64,000 nucleotides of DNA from Pelagibius sp. Alg239-R121 (GTDB lineage Bacteria > Pseudomonadota > Alphaproteobacteria > Kiloniellales > Kiloniellaceae): NCBI RefSeq assembly GCF_947331435.1, contig NZ_CAMZOF010000004.1, positions 248,001 through 312,000 on the forward strand. Direction: 5' to 3'. Of the stretch, positions 51,427-60,175 are shown in pieces. The notes beneath the pieces are model-generated. The model was not told the DNA's origin. It searched no databases and saw nothing but the letters and a program-made list of their open reading frames with translations. Numbering within the stretch: the stretch's first letter is position 1; every line of letters starts with the position of its first letter. Both the position numbers and the translations under genes were made by a program.

Positions 51427-52989
51427 ATGGTACGCGAAGTCGATTTGAAATTAGGTGCGGGTGGTAGTTTGCTCGACACGGCGTTGAATTCGATCAGCCA
51501 GGGCGTCCAGGTTTTTGACGCCGAGTACAAATTGATCGCGTGGAATTCCGCTTTCGAGAATATGGGTGTTTTTCCAAAAGAATGCCTGGAGCAGGGTTAT
51601 CCGCTTTTCGATGCCTATTATGTGATGGCCAAGAAAGGCATTTTCGGGCCGGGTGATCCCGACCAGCAAGCAGGTCAACACATCGAATTGATCAAGAGTG
51701 GCAGAGCAAAGACACTGGAGACGATTTCTTCTGCCAAGGGGCGAACAATAGAGGTCAATCGCACCTACCTCCCCGGCGGTGGCATAGCCGCAATTTTAAC
51801 CGATGTCACCGACCGCTTGGAGACCGAAGAAAAGCTACGTCAAGCGCAGAAAATGGAAGCGGTCGGCCAGCTGACTGGCGGAATTGCGCACGATTTCAAT
51901 AATTTACTCGGCGTTATTATCGGTAATTTGGAGTTTCTGGCGGAAGAATCAAAGGATGAACCGGACAAGACTGAGCTCATTGCAACGGCACTTAAATCCG
52001 CGCTGCGTGGTGCTGAGTTGACGAATCGATTGCTGGCTTTTTCCCGCAGGCAGGCGCTGCAGCCTAAGGTGACCGATCTTAATACCCATCTGGCCGAGAT
52101 GACCACCATGCTGAAGCGGACAATCGGTGAAACCATAAGCATCGAGACGATTCCAGGGGCAGACGTTTGGTCGATCGAAATAGATCACACACAACTTCAA
52201 ACTGCGCTGCTCAATCTTTCCTTGAACGCGAGCGATGCCATGCCCGACGGCGGACGCTTAACGATTGAGACCAGCAACGTGGAGCTTGATCAGGAGTATG
52301 CCGAACGATTCGAGGAAGTTTTATCCGGACGCTATGTCCAACTGGCCGTTTCCGATACGGGAGTTGGTATGGAGCCGGAGATTCTTGACCAGGCGTTTGA
52401 GCCGTTTTTTACAACAAAGGAAGTCGGCAAAGGCAGCGGCCTCGGGTTGAGCATGGTGCACGGTTTCGTCAAGCAGTCGGGCGGACATGTGGTGATCTAC
52501 AGCGAGCAAGCGGAAGGGACGACTGTCAAACTTTTCCTGCCTGCAAGCGGTTCGACTGAACACTGCGCTCCAGCCAAGGTGAAGACTGGAGATGCGCCAC
52601 TGGGTGATGGCGAGGCGGTGTTGATTGTAGAGGACGATGCCGAACTTAGGCGTTTGGCCGTCACCATGATCTCTAGCCTCGGCTACAGAGTTCGGGAGGC
52701 CGGCGATGGAGTCACGGCGCTCAAGATACTGCGTGAAGGCAAGCAGGCTGATCTGCTGTTCACCGATGTTGTACTGCCGCACGGGATGAATGGTGTTGTC
52801 CTTGCAAAGCAAGCGGTGGCGTTACGGCCGAAGATTAAGGTGCTCTACACTTCGGGCTACACGGAAAACGCGACTATTCACAACGGCGTTCTTGATGCTG
52901 ACGTGACCTTGATCGACAAACCTTACCGTCGGGCGGATTTGGCGGTTTTTCTAAGGCAGCAGTTTCAAGATAACACGGAGGGTAGGTGA
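51427..52989 (+). CDS. PAS-domain hybrid histidine kinase with C-terminal receiver
   Basis: A 520-residue soluble kinase: PAS domain at about 15-125 (LDTALNSISQGVQVFDAEYKLIAWNSAF; ILTDVTDR), HisKA with the His at about 154 (AVGQLTGGIAHDFNNLLGVI), HATPase_c (ALLNLSLNASDAMP near 259, SDTGVGM near 307, GSGLGLSMVHGF) and a receiver (VLIVEDDAEL near 396; phosphoacceptor Asp about 445 in LLFTDVVLP; SGYTENA; DKPYR). The HDFNN H-box belongs to the class of hybrid kinases common in alphaproteobacteria. Its stop overlaps the start of the single-receiver gene by one base, so they act together. Confidence 0.95.
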   Translation: MVREVDLKLGAGGSLLDTALNSISQGVQVFDAEYKLIAWNSAFENMGVFPKECLEQGYPLFDAYYVMAKKGIFGPGDPDQQAGQHIELIKSGRAKTLETISSAKGRTIEVNRTYLPGGGIAAILTDVTDRLETEEKLRQAQKMEAVGQLTGGIAHDFNNLLGVIIGNLEFLAEESKDEPDKTELIATALKSALRGAELTNRLLAFSRRQALQPKVTDLNTHLAEMTTMLKRTIGETISIETIPGADVWSIEIDHTQLQTALLNLSLNASDAMPDGGRLTIETSNVELDQEYAERFEEVLSGRYVQLAVSDTGVGMEPEILDQAFEPFFTTKEVGKGSGLGLSMVHGFVKQSGGHVVIYSEQAEGTTVKLFLPASGSTEHCAPAKVKTGDAPLGDGEAVLIVEDDAELRRLAVTMISSLGYRVREAGDGVTALKILREGKQADLLFTDVVLPHGMNGVVLAKQAVALRPKIKVLYTSGYTENATIHNGVLDADVTLIDKPYRRADLAVFLRQQFQDNTEGR

Positions 52990-53363
52990 TGATCGAAAAG
53001 CGTCTTCTCGTCATCGATGACAACCGGGATCTTGCAGAACTTGTGCGACGGGTCGGAGTTGGTGCTGGTTACGATGTCTGTGTGGCAACGGAAGCTGTCC
53101 AGTTTATGGAGGCTTTTGACAGCTTTCATCCGACCGTCATTGTTCTCGATATGGTCATGCCCGACACAGATGGTATCCAACTTCTACAATGGCTGGTTGA
53201 TCGCCGGGTAACCGCCAGAATCGTAGTGGCGTCCGGATTCAATCCCCTTTATGCCAAGATGGCAGCGAAGCTGGGCACTGCGAAGGGATTGGTTGTGACC
53301 TACTTAGCAAAGCCCTTTCGGCTGCAGGAACTGCGTGCTGTCCTCCACCAGGAAGCGGCTTGA
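52989..53363 (+). CDS. Single-domain response regulator (receiver only)
   Basis: A 124-residue CheY-like receiver with no output domain: RLLVIDDNRD (acidic pair), TVIVLDMVMPDTDGIQ (phosphoacceptor Asp), IVVASGFN (Ser/Thr switch) and YLAKPFR (Lys). GGAGGGTAGG precedes the ATG, which overlaps the stop of the kinase gene. It probably relays phosphate between the flanking hybrid kinases or to a separate target. Confidence 0.93.
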   Translation: MIEKRLLVIDDNRDLAELVRRVGVGAGYDVCVATEAVQFMEAFDSFHPTVIVLDMVMPDTDGIQLLQWLVDRRVTARIVVASGFNPLYAKMAAKLGTAKGLVVTYLAKPFRLQELRAVLHQEAA

Positions 53364-53466
53364 TTGGAAATCGTTTAGGGACTGCCCTTAGGACGAGGCG
53401 TTTTCATCTTCACTCCGTCCGGATTAGCACGGCGTATAGATTTCGGACAGAGCGGGAGAGGGAAAT

Positions 53467-56442
53467 TTGAAATCTATCGGAATTACCGAAGCGCGGACTA
53501 AGTTCGCCGAGATCTTGCGACGGGTGTCCGACGAGGGAGAGCAGATAACAATCGAACGCCGAGGCAAAGCGCTCGTGGCACTGGTCCCTGTTTCGGATCT
53601 GGACCAGGCTGGATTGGCACTCGAACCGACAGCAACAAAAACCCAAAATCTGTTCAGAGAAACAGAACGTCTTGCCAAGCTGGGGCATTGGGAATGGGAC
53701 GAGGTGGAAGATTGCTGCACTTACTGCTCCGAGGAACTGGCACGAATGTACGGCTTCTCGGTACAGGAGTATCTTCTGCGTGCATCTTCTTCCGAAGCAG
53801 AACTGGAGTGGGTGCACCCCGAGGACCGGCCGCGCTATCAGGAGCTCTGCAGAAAACTCCGAACTAGTGGCGAAGGTTTTGACATCAATTACCGATTACA
53901 TCAACCAGGTGACAGTTATCTTACGGTCAGGGAAAAGGCGGAGCCTGTATTCGACCAAAATGGCGCAGTAATCCGCTCGGTCGGGATTATTCAGGACATC
54001 ACGCAGCAAAAGCTTTCGGAAGAGGCGCTCAAGCAAAGCGAGGCCTTGCTAAAGCAGGCGATGCGGGCGGCTCGTTTGGGTGCGTGGGTCTGGGATGATA
54101 CTGCGGACGAATGCACTTACTGTTCCGAGGAGCTTGCGTTGCTGTTCGGTTTGACGGTCGATGAATACATGGCGACCCGGGCCAAGGGACCGGGGGTGAC
54201 GGCTTTTCTTCATCCTGACGACAACGAACACTATGTGAAAAGTATCAATGCAGCTATGGCGGCCGGCGACCGATACGCTGTGGAGTTTCGCGAAAAAATA
54301 TCGGATGGAACCTACCGCCATTTCCAAGAAGTTGGCGAGCGGACACCCGAAGGTGGTCCGCGAAATGTTTGGGTAGGGATCTTGCAAGACATAACCGAAT
54401 TGAAAGATACGGAACAGGCGTTGCGCCTAAGTGAAGCTGCTCTGAGCCGTGCGCAACGCCAAGCTAAGATCGGCAGTTGGCGCTGGGATGTGCCAGGCAA
54501 CCGCCTGATTTCCTGCTCCGAGGAATATGCACGCATCCATGGTGTGAAATGGACCGAAGCACCGGCGCTTCTTGATGTCCAAATGGAGCGGGTAATTCAC
54601 CCGGAAGACCGGGCACGTGTGGCTGCTGAATTTCAACGTTACGATAAGGAGGGGATCGACTACGAGATCGAGTACCGCATCGTTAGGCCGGACGGTGAAG
54701 TCCGCCATGTCATTGAGATCGGCGAGAGTATTGAGGATGCTGCCGGCCACGCGATCGAGCAGATCGGCACTGTGCAGGACATCACTGAACGCAAGGAAAC
54801 CGAAGCGGAACTCGAAAGAGCCTATAGTGATCTCGAGCGGCGCGTTGAGGAACGCACGGCCGAACTGCAGGCGGCCAATCGGAAACTGCGTGATGAAATT
54901 GCTGAGCGGCAGCGCGCTGAAAAAAAACTTCGCGAACGTGATGCCTGGCTGAGAGGTATCCTGGAAAACTCGCCAGTCGAAATCGTCCTCAAAGATCTGG
55001 AGGGACGCTTCATGGCCGCCAGCCAGAACATCGCCGAGATCTTCGAGGGAAAGTCGAAAGGCTTTAATGGCCGCACGACACGCGACTTTCTACCTGAAGA
55101 GATTGCAGCAATTTATATGGATGCCGACCGGGAAGTCATTGCGAGCGGACAGTCACTGCAGCAGGAAGTTCGCGAGGAACTCGACGGCAAGATCCGCCAT
55201 TCCTGGAACACCAAGTTCCCCTTGAGGGACGAAGGAGGGGGTGTCGTCGGCGTTTGTTCAATCACGAGCGACATCACCGACATCAAGGTTGCCGAGCAGC
55301 GACTTCACCAAGCCCAAAAGATGGAGGCGGTAGGTCAACTGACTGGCGGCGTGGCACATGATTTCAACAATCTGCTGGCCGTGATCCAGGGCAACATGGA
55401 ATTCCTGATAGATGAAATTGGCGGGGACACACCCTTGACGGAACCAATCTTAAGAGCCGTCTCAATGGGAGCAGAACTGACCCAACGCCTGTTGGCCTTT
55501 TCGCGACAGCAGCCATTGAGTCCACAGGTGATCGATATTGGCGCCTTGGCAACCGGTATGAAGGACCTGCTGAACAGGACTCTCGGTGAGGCTTGCGAGG
55601 TGGATATTGCTGCGATTGAGAATCTATGGAGTGCATCCGCCGATCCGGGGCAGGTTGAAAATGCACTTTTGAATCTGGCGATCAACGCTCGCGATGCCAT
55701 GCGGGGAGGCGGGAAGCTGACAATCGACTGCATCAATGTCCACTTGGATGCCGGTGATTTGGCCGAAATCCCCGAGATGAATGCTGGAGACTATGTTGTG
55801 CTGGCGGTGAGCGACGAAGGGAGTGGCATGACGGAAGAGGTGCGTACCCATGCCTTTGAGCCCTTCTTCACCACCAAAGAGGTGGGCCAGGGCAGCGGAT
55901 TGGGTCTCTCGATGATCTATGGTTTTGCCCAGCAGTCGGGAGGCCACGTAACGATCTATAGCGAACAGAACCGAGGTACGACCGTAAAGCTCTATCTGCC
56001 GAGGGCTGAGGATGTATTGAACCCAGCGGAAACGGTTGAAAAGCACCAGCTTCCAAAGGGTCGGGGGGAGGTCGTTCTGGTGGTCGAGGACAACCCCGAT
56101 GTTCGCACTCTGACAGTACGGATGCTGGAGGGGTTGGACTATCGGGCGATTGGCGTGCCTGACGCTGCAGCGGCACAGGCTGTCTTGACGGCCCGAGACT
56201 CAGTGGACCTGGTGCTTTCGGATGTCGTATTGCCGGGTGGTATCAGCGGACCGGAATTTGCCGAGCAAGCCCAGAAAGCCTATCCCGATCTTCGCTTCAT
56301 GTTCATGTCTGGTTATCCTGCGTTGGCGGCCAATCGCCACGCTTTGCTAGAAAAGGGCGAGGTGCTGCTGAATAAGCCCATCCGTAGGCGCCAACTGGCC
56401 GAGGCCCTTCGGACGCGGCTGTCATCAGAGGGTTTTCTTTGA
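53467..56442 (+). CDS. Hybrid histidine kinase with an N-terminal Phd/YefM antitoxin domain and four PAS domains
   Basis: Translation starts at TTG with GGGAGAGGG directly upstream. Residues 1-50 (MKSIGITEARTKFAEILRRV, then EGEQITIERRGKALVALVPVS) are a near-canonical Phd/YefM antitoxin DNA-binding domain. Four PAS/PAC domains follow (about 62-175, 193-310, 325-445, 489-610), with a coiled coil at about 445-490. The transmitter has the H-box GGVAHDFNN (His about 629), N-box ALLNLAINARDAM (732), DEGSGM (782) and GSGLGLSM (809), and a C-terminal receiver holds the phosphoacceptor near 915 (LVLSDVVLPGG) and NKPIRRR. The kinase and receiver are closely related to those at 51427. No toxin gene is adjacent. 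The frame is uninterrupted, so the fusion appears real. Confidence 0.93.
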   Translation: MKSIGITEARTKFAEILRRVSDEGEQITIERRGKALVALVPVSDLDQAGLALEPTATKTQNLFRETERLAKLGHWEWDEVEDCCTYCSEELARMYGFSVQEYLLRASSSEAELEWVHPEDRPRYQELCRKLRTSGEGFDINYRLHQPGDSYLTVREKAEPVFDQNGAVIRSVGIIQDITQQKLSEEALKQSEALLKQAMRAARLGAWVWDDTADECTYCSEELALLFGLTVDEYMATRAKGPGVTAFLHPDDNEHYVKSINAAMAAGDRYAVEFREKISDGTYRHFQEVGERTPEGGPRNVWVGILQDITELKDTEQALRLSEAALSRAQRQAKIGSWRWDVPGNRLISCSEEYARIHGVKWTEAPALLDVQMERVIHPEDRARVAAEFQRYDKEGIDYEIEYRIVRPDGEVRHVIEIGESIEDAAGHAIEQIGTVQDITERKETEAELERAYSDLERRVEERTAELQAANRKLRDEIAERQRAEKKLRERDAWLRGILENSPVEIVLKDLEGRFMAASQNIAEIFEGKSKGFNGRTTRDFLPEEIAAIYMDADREVIASGQSLQQEVREELDGKIRHSWNTKFPLRDEGGGVVGVCSITSDITDIKVAEQRLHQAQKMEAVGQLTGGVAHDFNNLLAVIQGNMEFLIDEIGGDTPLTEPILRAVSMGAELTQRLLAFSRQQPLSPQVIDIGALATGMKDLLNRTLGEACEVDIAAIENLWSASADPGQVENALLNLAINARDAMRGGGKLTIDCINVHLDAGDLAEIPEMNAGDYVVLAVSDEGSGMTEEVRTHAFEPFFTTKEVGQGSGLGLSMIYGFAQQSGGHVTIYSEQNRGTTVKLYLPRAEDVLNPAETVEKHQLPKGRGEVVLVVEDNPDVRTLTVRMLEGLDYRAIGVPDAAAAQAVLTARDSVDLVLSDVVLPGGISGPEFAEQAQKAYPDLRFMFMSGYPALAANRHALLEKGEVLLNKPIRRRQLAEALRTRLSSEGFL

Positions 56443-56457
56443 TCGCTCTGATCAAGA

Positions 56458-56502
56458 ACGTGAATGAACCTCAGATCTCGTAAAATGGAGGCTCATTCAC
56501 GT
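56458..56502. terminator. Hairpin between convergent kinase and cyclase genes
   Basis: ACGTGAATGA (56458-56467) pairs perfectly with TCATTCACGT (56493-56502), with inner CCTC/GAGG pairing after a one-base bulge. It lies in the 90 bases between two convergent genes and is followed by TTTCTGTT, so it probably terminates transcription from both sides. Confidence 0.75.
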
Positions 56503-56532
56503 GTTTCTGTTCCAGTGAAAAACAATCAGATT

Positions 56533-57309
56533 CTACGGTAAGAGCGCGATTATCCTAGCCTGGGCCTGACTTCCGCCCTGGACGGGCAGTACGCCGACCA
56601 CGACCGTTGCGCCCGTAGCAGGCAGAGCATCTAAATTTCCCATGTTTTCGATTTGATACTTATTGGCCTTCAGCATCGCTACATGGAAAGCGAAGGTCTT
56701 CGAGCCTCCAAAATCCAGGCTCAATGTATCGATGCCGACCCCGGCAACGTCTCGTTCGAGCAGCAGTTTCGCGCTGTCGGGATGATAACCCGGAAAGTGC
56801 ATTACCTTGGAGTCATCCATGTTGATGTAGCGCTCAGAGTCGGAAAAGCGCTTGTGCCAGCCGGTGTTGAGAACGACGAGCGCATTGGCGGGAATCTTAC
56901 CGTTCGCGGCTTCCCAAGCCTCAATGTCGGATGGAGTCAATTCATAATCCGGATTGCCGGTGACCTTGTCCTGAATGTCGATCATCACCGCGGGTACGAT
57001 CAGGTTCGAAAGCGGGATCTGGTCGATCGACTGCTTGCCTTTGATGAAGTGAGACGGTGCATCGACGTGAGTGCCGGTGTTTTCGCCGACCTCGAATTTA
57101 TGCAGTTGATAACCTTGATCGTAGTCCACCAGACGATGCATCGTGAAAGGAACGCCACCAGGCCAGAAGGGCATGCCTTCGTGCATTTTTTGAGTCAGGT
57201 CGATGGCCTGTGTCGCCGCAAGCGGCTGCTTCAACTGTTCCGCCTGCAGGTTTGCCGATGCCAGGACAGCGCAGGCCGAGAAGGCCACAAAAAGGCAGAG
57301 TTTTTTCAC
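56533..57309 (-). CDS. Exported cyclase-family (kynurenine formamidase-like) metal hydrolase
   Basis: The 258-residue protein has a signal peptide (CLFVAFSACAVLASANLQA) and the cyclase fold: AIDLTQKMHEGMPFWPGG, the metal motif ENTGTHVDAPSHFIKG (the family pattern HxGTHxDxPxH with Asn in place of the first His), VLNTGWHKRF, FPGYHPDSAKLLLERDVAGVGIDTLSLD and FAFHVAMLKANKYQIENMGNLDALP. Most relatives are cytoplasmic; export to the periplasm is notable. Substrate is unknown, possibly an N-formyl or cyclic amide. Confidence 0.88.
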   Translation of the reverse strand: MKKLCLFVAFSACAVLASANLQAEQLKQPLAATQAIDLTQKMHEGMPFWPGGVPFTMHRLVDYDQGYQLHKFEVGENTGTHVDAPSHFIKGKQSIDQIPLSNLIVPAVMIDIQDKVTGNPDYELTPSDIEAWEAANGKIPANALVVLNTGWHKRFSDSERYINMDDSKVMHFPGYHPDSAKLLLERDVAGVGIDTLSLDFGGSKTFAFHVAMLKANKYQIENMGNLDALPATGATVVVGVLPVQGGSQAQARIIALLP

Positions 57310-57416
57310 GATATTTCCTCCCCAGGTAATTTGTTTTTGTTCTTGTGACGTGAACTTTAGTCAGCTTGTTCCGATGATTGAAGTCAACAAATGGTGGGGA
57401 GACTACAATCTCCAGT

Positions 57417-58865
57417 TCAGTCCACGACCTTGTGAGGGTTCATGAGTCCCTCCGGATCCAGCGCCGCTTTGATCTTTTTCATCAGTTCGATTTCGACGGC
57501 CGACTTGTAATGAGCGTTGGATTGGACCTTCAAGCGACCGATGCCATGTTCCGCACTGATGGAACCACCGAGACTGACCACGATATCGTGGACGACTTCG
57601 TTCATCTCGTCCCAGCGGGCGAGAAAGTTTGCCCTGTCGGCGCCGACTGGCTGGCTGAGATTAAAGTGGATGTTGCCGTCGCCGATGTGCCCGAAGGGCA
57701 CTGGACGGATACCGGGGATACGTTCTGAAACTGCTGCGATGGCGCGTTCAAGGAAATCGGGAACGCTGGAGATCGGAACTGAGACATCGTGCTTGATCGA
57801 GCCGCCTTCGTGCTTCTGAGCCTCGACCATGGCTTCGCGAATGCGCCAAAGTGCGGCGGCCTGGGTTTCGCTCGCGGCCACAGTGGCGTCGAGTATCAAC
57901 TCTTCTTCCAAAGCGCCTTCCAGCACGGTCATCATGGTTTCTGACAGGCTGCCGTCTTCAATGCCGGCGACAAGGTCAACCAGGACGTACCAGTCGTAGG
58001 CTTGATCCAGCGGATCCGTTACCCCTGCCACGTGCTTGATCGAGTTGGCGAGACCGATTCGCGGAATAAGTTCGAAACTGCTGACAGCTTCGCCCGAAAT
58101 CGTTCGGCAGCGGCCGAGCAGTTCAACCGCGGCGGCGGGGGTCGGCACTGCGGCAAAAGCCGTCACTCTGTCGCGCGGCTTGGCGAAGAGCTTAAGCACC
58201 GCGGCAGTAATGATCCCCAGTGTACCTTCGCCACCAACGAAGAGGTGTTTCAGGTCGTAGCCGGTGTTGTCTTTGCGAAGGGCGCGCAGACCGTGCCAGA
58301 TTTGACCGTCCGGCAGCACGACCTCAAGGCCTAACACCAGATCGCGTGCATTGCCGTAGCGCAGCACGTTGATCCCGCCGGCATTCGTGCTGAGGTTGCC
58401 GCCGATCTGGCAAGTGCCTTCAGCACCCAGACTCAAGGGGAAAAGCCTGTCCGCCTTATCTGCAGCCATCTGGATGTTCTGGAGGATGCAGCCAGCTTCC
58501 ACGGTCATGGTGTAATTGGCGGTGTCGATTTCGCGGACGGTGTTCATCCGTGACAGGCTCAGGACGATGGCTTTGTCGGAAGTGATGGGGATCCCACCGC
58601 CAACCAGCCCGGTGTTCCCGCCTTGTGGAACGACCGCCATGCCGTGCCTGGCACAAATTTTCACAACGGTGGCGACTTCTTCCGTCGAGCCCGGTTTGAT
58701 GACGCAAGGTGCATCGCCCAGATAAAGGCCGCGCATCTCCTGCAGATGCGGCGCGAGATCTTCGGAAGCGGTTAAAACTGCTTTGGGACCAACGGCGTTT
58801 TCGAGTTCGGTGAAGAAATCGGCGAGGCGGCTGTCGGTGTGCGGTTGCGGAACTTCTGTGTTCAT
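57417..58865 (-). CDS. FAD-linked 2-hydroxyacid dehydrogenase (D-2-hydroxyglutarate/D-lactate type)
   Basis: A 482-residue flavoprotein with a PCMH-type FAD domain (PCVIKPGSTEEVATVVKICARHGMAVVPQGGNTGLVGGG, LGAEGTCQIGGNLSTNAGGINVLRYGNARDLVLGLEVVLPDG, GGEGTLGIITAAVLKLF) and the C-terminal catalytic domain (PFGHIGDGNIHFN, SISAEHGIGRLK, DPEGLMNPHKV). Histidines and Glu in the last two motifs bind the catalytic zinc. It oxidises D-2-hydroxyacids and passes electrons to the electron-transfer flavoprotein or quinone. It is monocistronic here. Glycolate oxidase subunit GlcD is a related alternative but normally has glcEF beside it. Confidence 0.92.
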   Translation of the reverse strand: MNTEVPQPHTDSRLADFFTELENAVGPKAVLTASEDLAPHLQEMRGLYLGDAPCVIKPGSTEEVATVVKICARHGMAVVPQGGNTGLVGGGIPITSDKAIVLSLSRMNTVREIDTANYTMTVEAGCILQNIQMAADKADRLFPLSLGAEGTCQIGGNLSTNAGGINVLRYGNARDLVLGLEVVLPDGQIWHGLRALRKDNTGYDLKHLFVGGEGTLGIITAAVLKLFAKPRDRVTAFAAVPTPAAAVELLGRCRTISGEAVSSFELIPRIGLANSIKHVAGVTDPLDQAYDWYVLVDLVAGIEDGSLSETMMTVLEGALEEELILDATVAASETQAAALWRIREAMVEAQKHEGGSIKHDVSVPISSVPDFLERAIAAVSERIPGIRPVPFGHIGDGNIHFNLSQPVGADRANFLARWDEMNEVVHDIVVSLGGSISAEHGIGRLKVQSNAHYKSAVEIELMKKIKAALDPEGLMNPHKVVD

Positions 58866-58931
58866 GGGTTGGAATTTAATGCTTGCGGCCTCCGAGGGCC
58901 AGTCTTCTCGCGCGAGAGCTCTATTATCTGT

Positions 58932-59006
58932 GCTCGTTGTTGTCAGCGCTCGTTGTTGTCAGCGCTCCTTGTTGTCAGCGCTCCTTGGTGTTAGCGCTCC
59001 TTGGTA
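58932..59006. repeat. 16-bp tandem repeat covering the 3' end of sua5
   Basis: About 4.7 imperfect copies of GCGCTCCTTGTTGTCA, in phase every 16 bases (58946, 58962, 58978, 58994), with a truncated copy at 58932. The fourth and fifth copies include the last codons and stop of sua5, so unit gain or loss there could change the C-terminus. Confidence 0.85.
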
Positions 59007-59977
59007 TGGGCTCTGGGAGCAGCGGCGCGGCGCAGCCGGTCGTTGATGGCTATCCCCAGTCCTACCTCTGGCAGGGGCATGACTGCGATGGCTTCGACAG
59101 TTTCTTTGTCTAAAAGGTGAAGCAGCCCGAAGAGTCTTGCGGCAGCTTCACCCAAGTCACCGTCGGGACTGAGGTTTTTTGTCACAGCGGCGCCTTCGAT
59201 CGGATTCGGACCGAAGGCCAGCAGGGCTTCGGACTGCCCGACCTCCCGGGCGTTGAGTCTGATCGGCAGCGCCGGCGCATAGTGACTGGTCAGCATACCT
59301 GGCGATTTGATGTCGCTATCCGCACCGGCCTCGGCGATCGGGCCCAGCACTGCCTCCAGTTGCTCCCGTGTGATACCGCCGGGACGTAGAACTACGGGCT
59401 GCACGCCGGAGAGATCCACAACAGTCGATTCCAGACCTACCTCGCAGTCGCCGCCGTCAAGGATCATCGGCACTCTGTTGCCGAGAGAAGCGGCGACATG
59501 GGCAGCCGATGTCGGACTGATTTTGCCTGAAGCGTTTGCGCTCGGCGCAGCCAGCGGTCGTTGCGCAGTCCGCAGCAGGTTCTGGCCGATTTCATGCCGG
59601 GGAACCCGGACCGCAAGGGTTGGGAGACCGGCACTGCAGAGTAGAGAGATACGTGACTCGGGTCGACGTGGCAGGACGAGTGTCAGGGGCCCCGGCCAGA
59701 AGGCCTCGGCCAGGGCTTCGGCCCGGGAGTTTACGTCCACTTCCTGGTCCGCGGCTGCAAGATCTTCGAAGTGGACGATCAGTGGGTTAAAGCTCGGCCG
59801 CCCCTTGGTTTCGAAAATGCGGGCAGCCGCGCGATCGTTGGTCGCGTCCGCCCCCAGGCCGTAGACTGTTTCGGTAGGGAAGGCGACCACCTCGCCTTGG
59901 TGCAGCAATGCGGCAGCCGCGCGGTAGACCTCTGGGTCGGGGACCTTGATCATTGATGGTGGCTGCTTCTGTGACAT
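58991..59977 (-). CDS. sua5: L-threonylcarbamoyladenylate synthase (Sua5/TsaC family)
   Basis: The 328-residue enzyme makes threonylcarbamoyl-AMP for the t6A modification of tRNAs reading ANN codons. The YrdC domain shows GEVVAFPTETVYGLGADA, the KGRPSFNPLIVH nucleotide motif, LVLPRR, VRVPRH and APSANASGKISPTSA. A C-terminal Sua5 domain (about 220-328) with SPGMLTSHYAPALPIRL distinguishes it from short TsaC. The last residues come from the 16-bp repeat array. No ribosome-binding site is strong at either Met1 or Met9. Confidence 0.95.
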   Translation of the reverse strand: MSQKQPPSMIKVPDPEVYRAAAALLHQGEVVAFPTETVYGLGADATNDRAAARIFETKGRPSFNPLIVHFEDLAAADQEVDVNSRAEALAEAFWPGPLTLVLPRRPESRISLLCSAGLPTLAVRVPRHEIGQNLLRTAQRPLAAPSANASGKISPTSAAHVAASLGNRVPMILDGGDCEVGLESTVVDLSGVQPVVLRPGGITREQLEAVLGPIAEAGADSDIKSPGMLTSHYAPALPIRLNAREVGQSEALLAFGPNPIEGAAVTKNLSPDGDLGEAAARLFGLLHLLDKETVEAIAVMPLPEVGLGIAINDRLRRAAAPRAHTKER

Positions 59978-60175
59978 GGCGGCGCAGTCTAATCAAAAGC
60001 CTCCGCTAGTCAAAAAGAGCGATTGGCAAAAGCGTGCTTTCTGTTGTTAGAACGATGAATATTCCCGGTCAGGTGGAGGTACTGCCAAGATTTATTCTCA
60101 AACCTTGCTTTGCCGCCTTGACGGCGCATTTCGCACCTGCACAATATTGTCGGATTGCAAACGAAGGACTCCAGC

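Noticed and set aside
53467-53620. Separate free-standing Phd/YefM antitoxin gene
   Set aside because: There is no stop codon after the antitoxin-like part; the frame continues directly into the PAS-kinase and no toxin gene follows.
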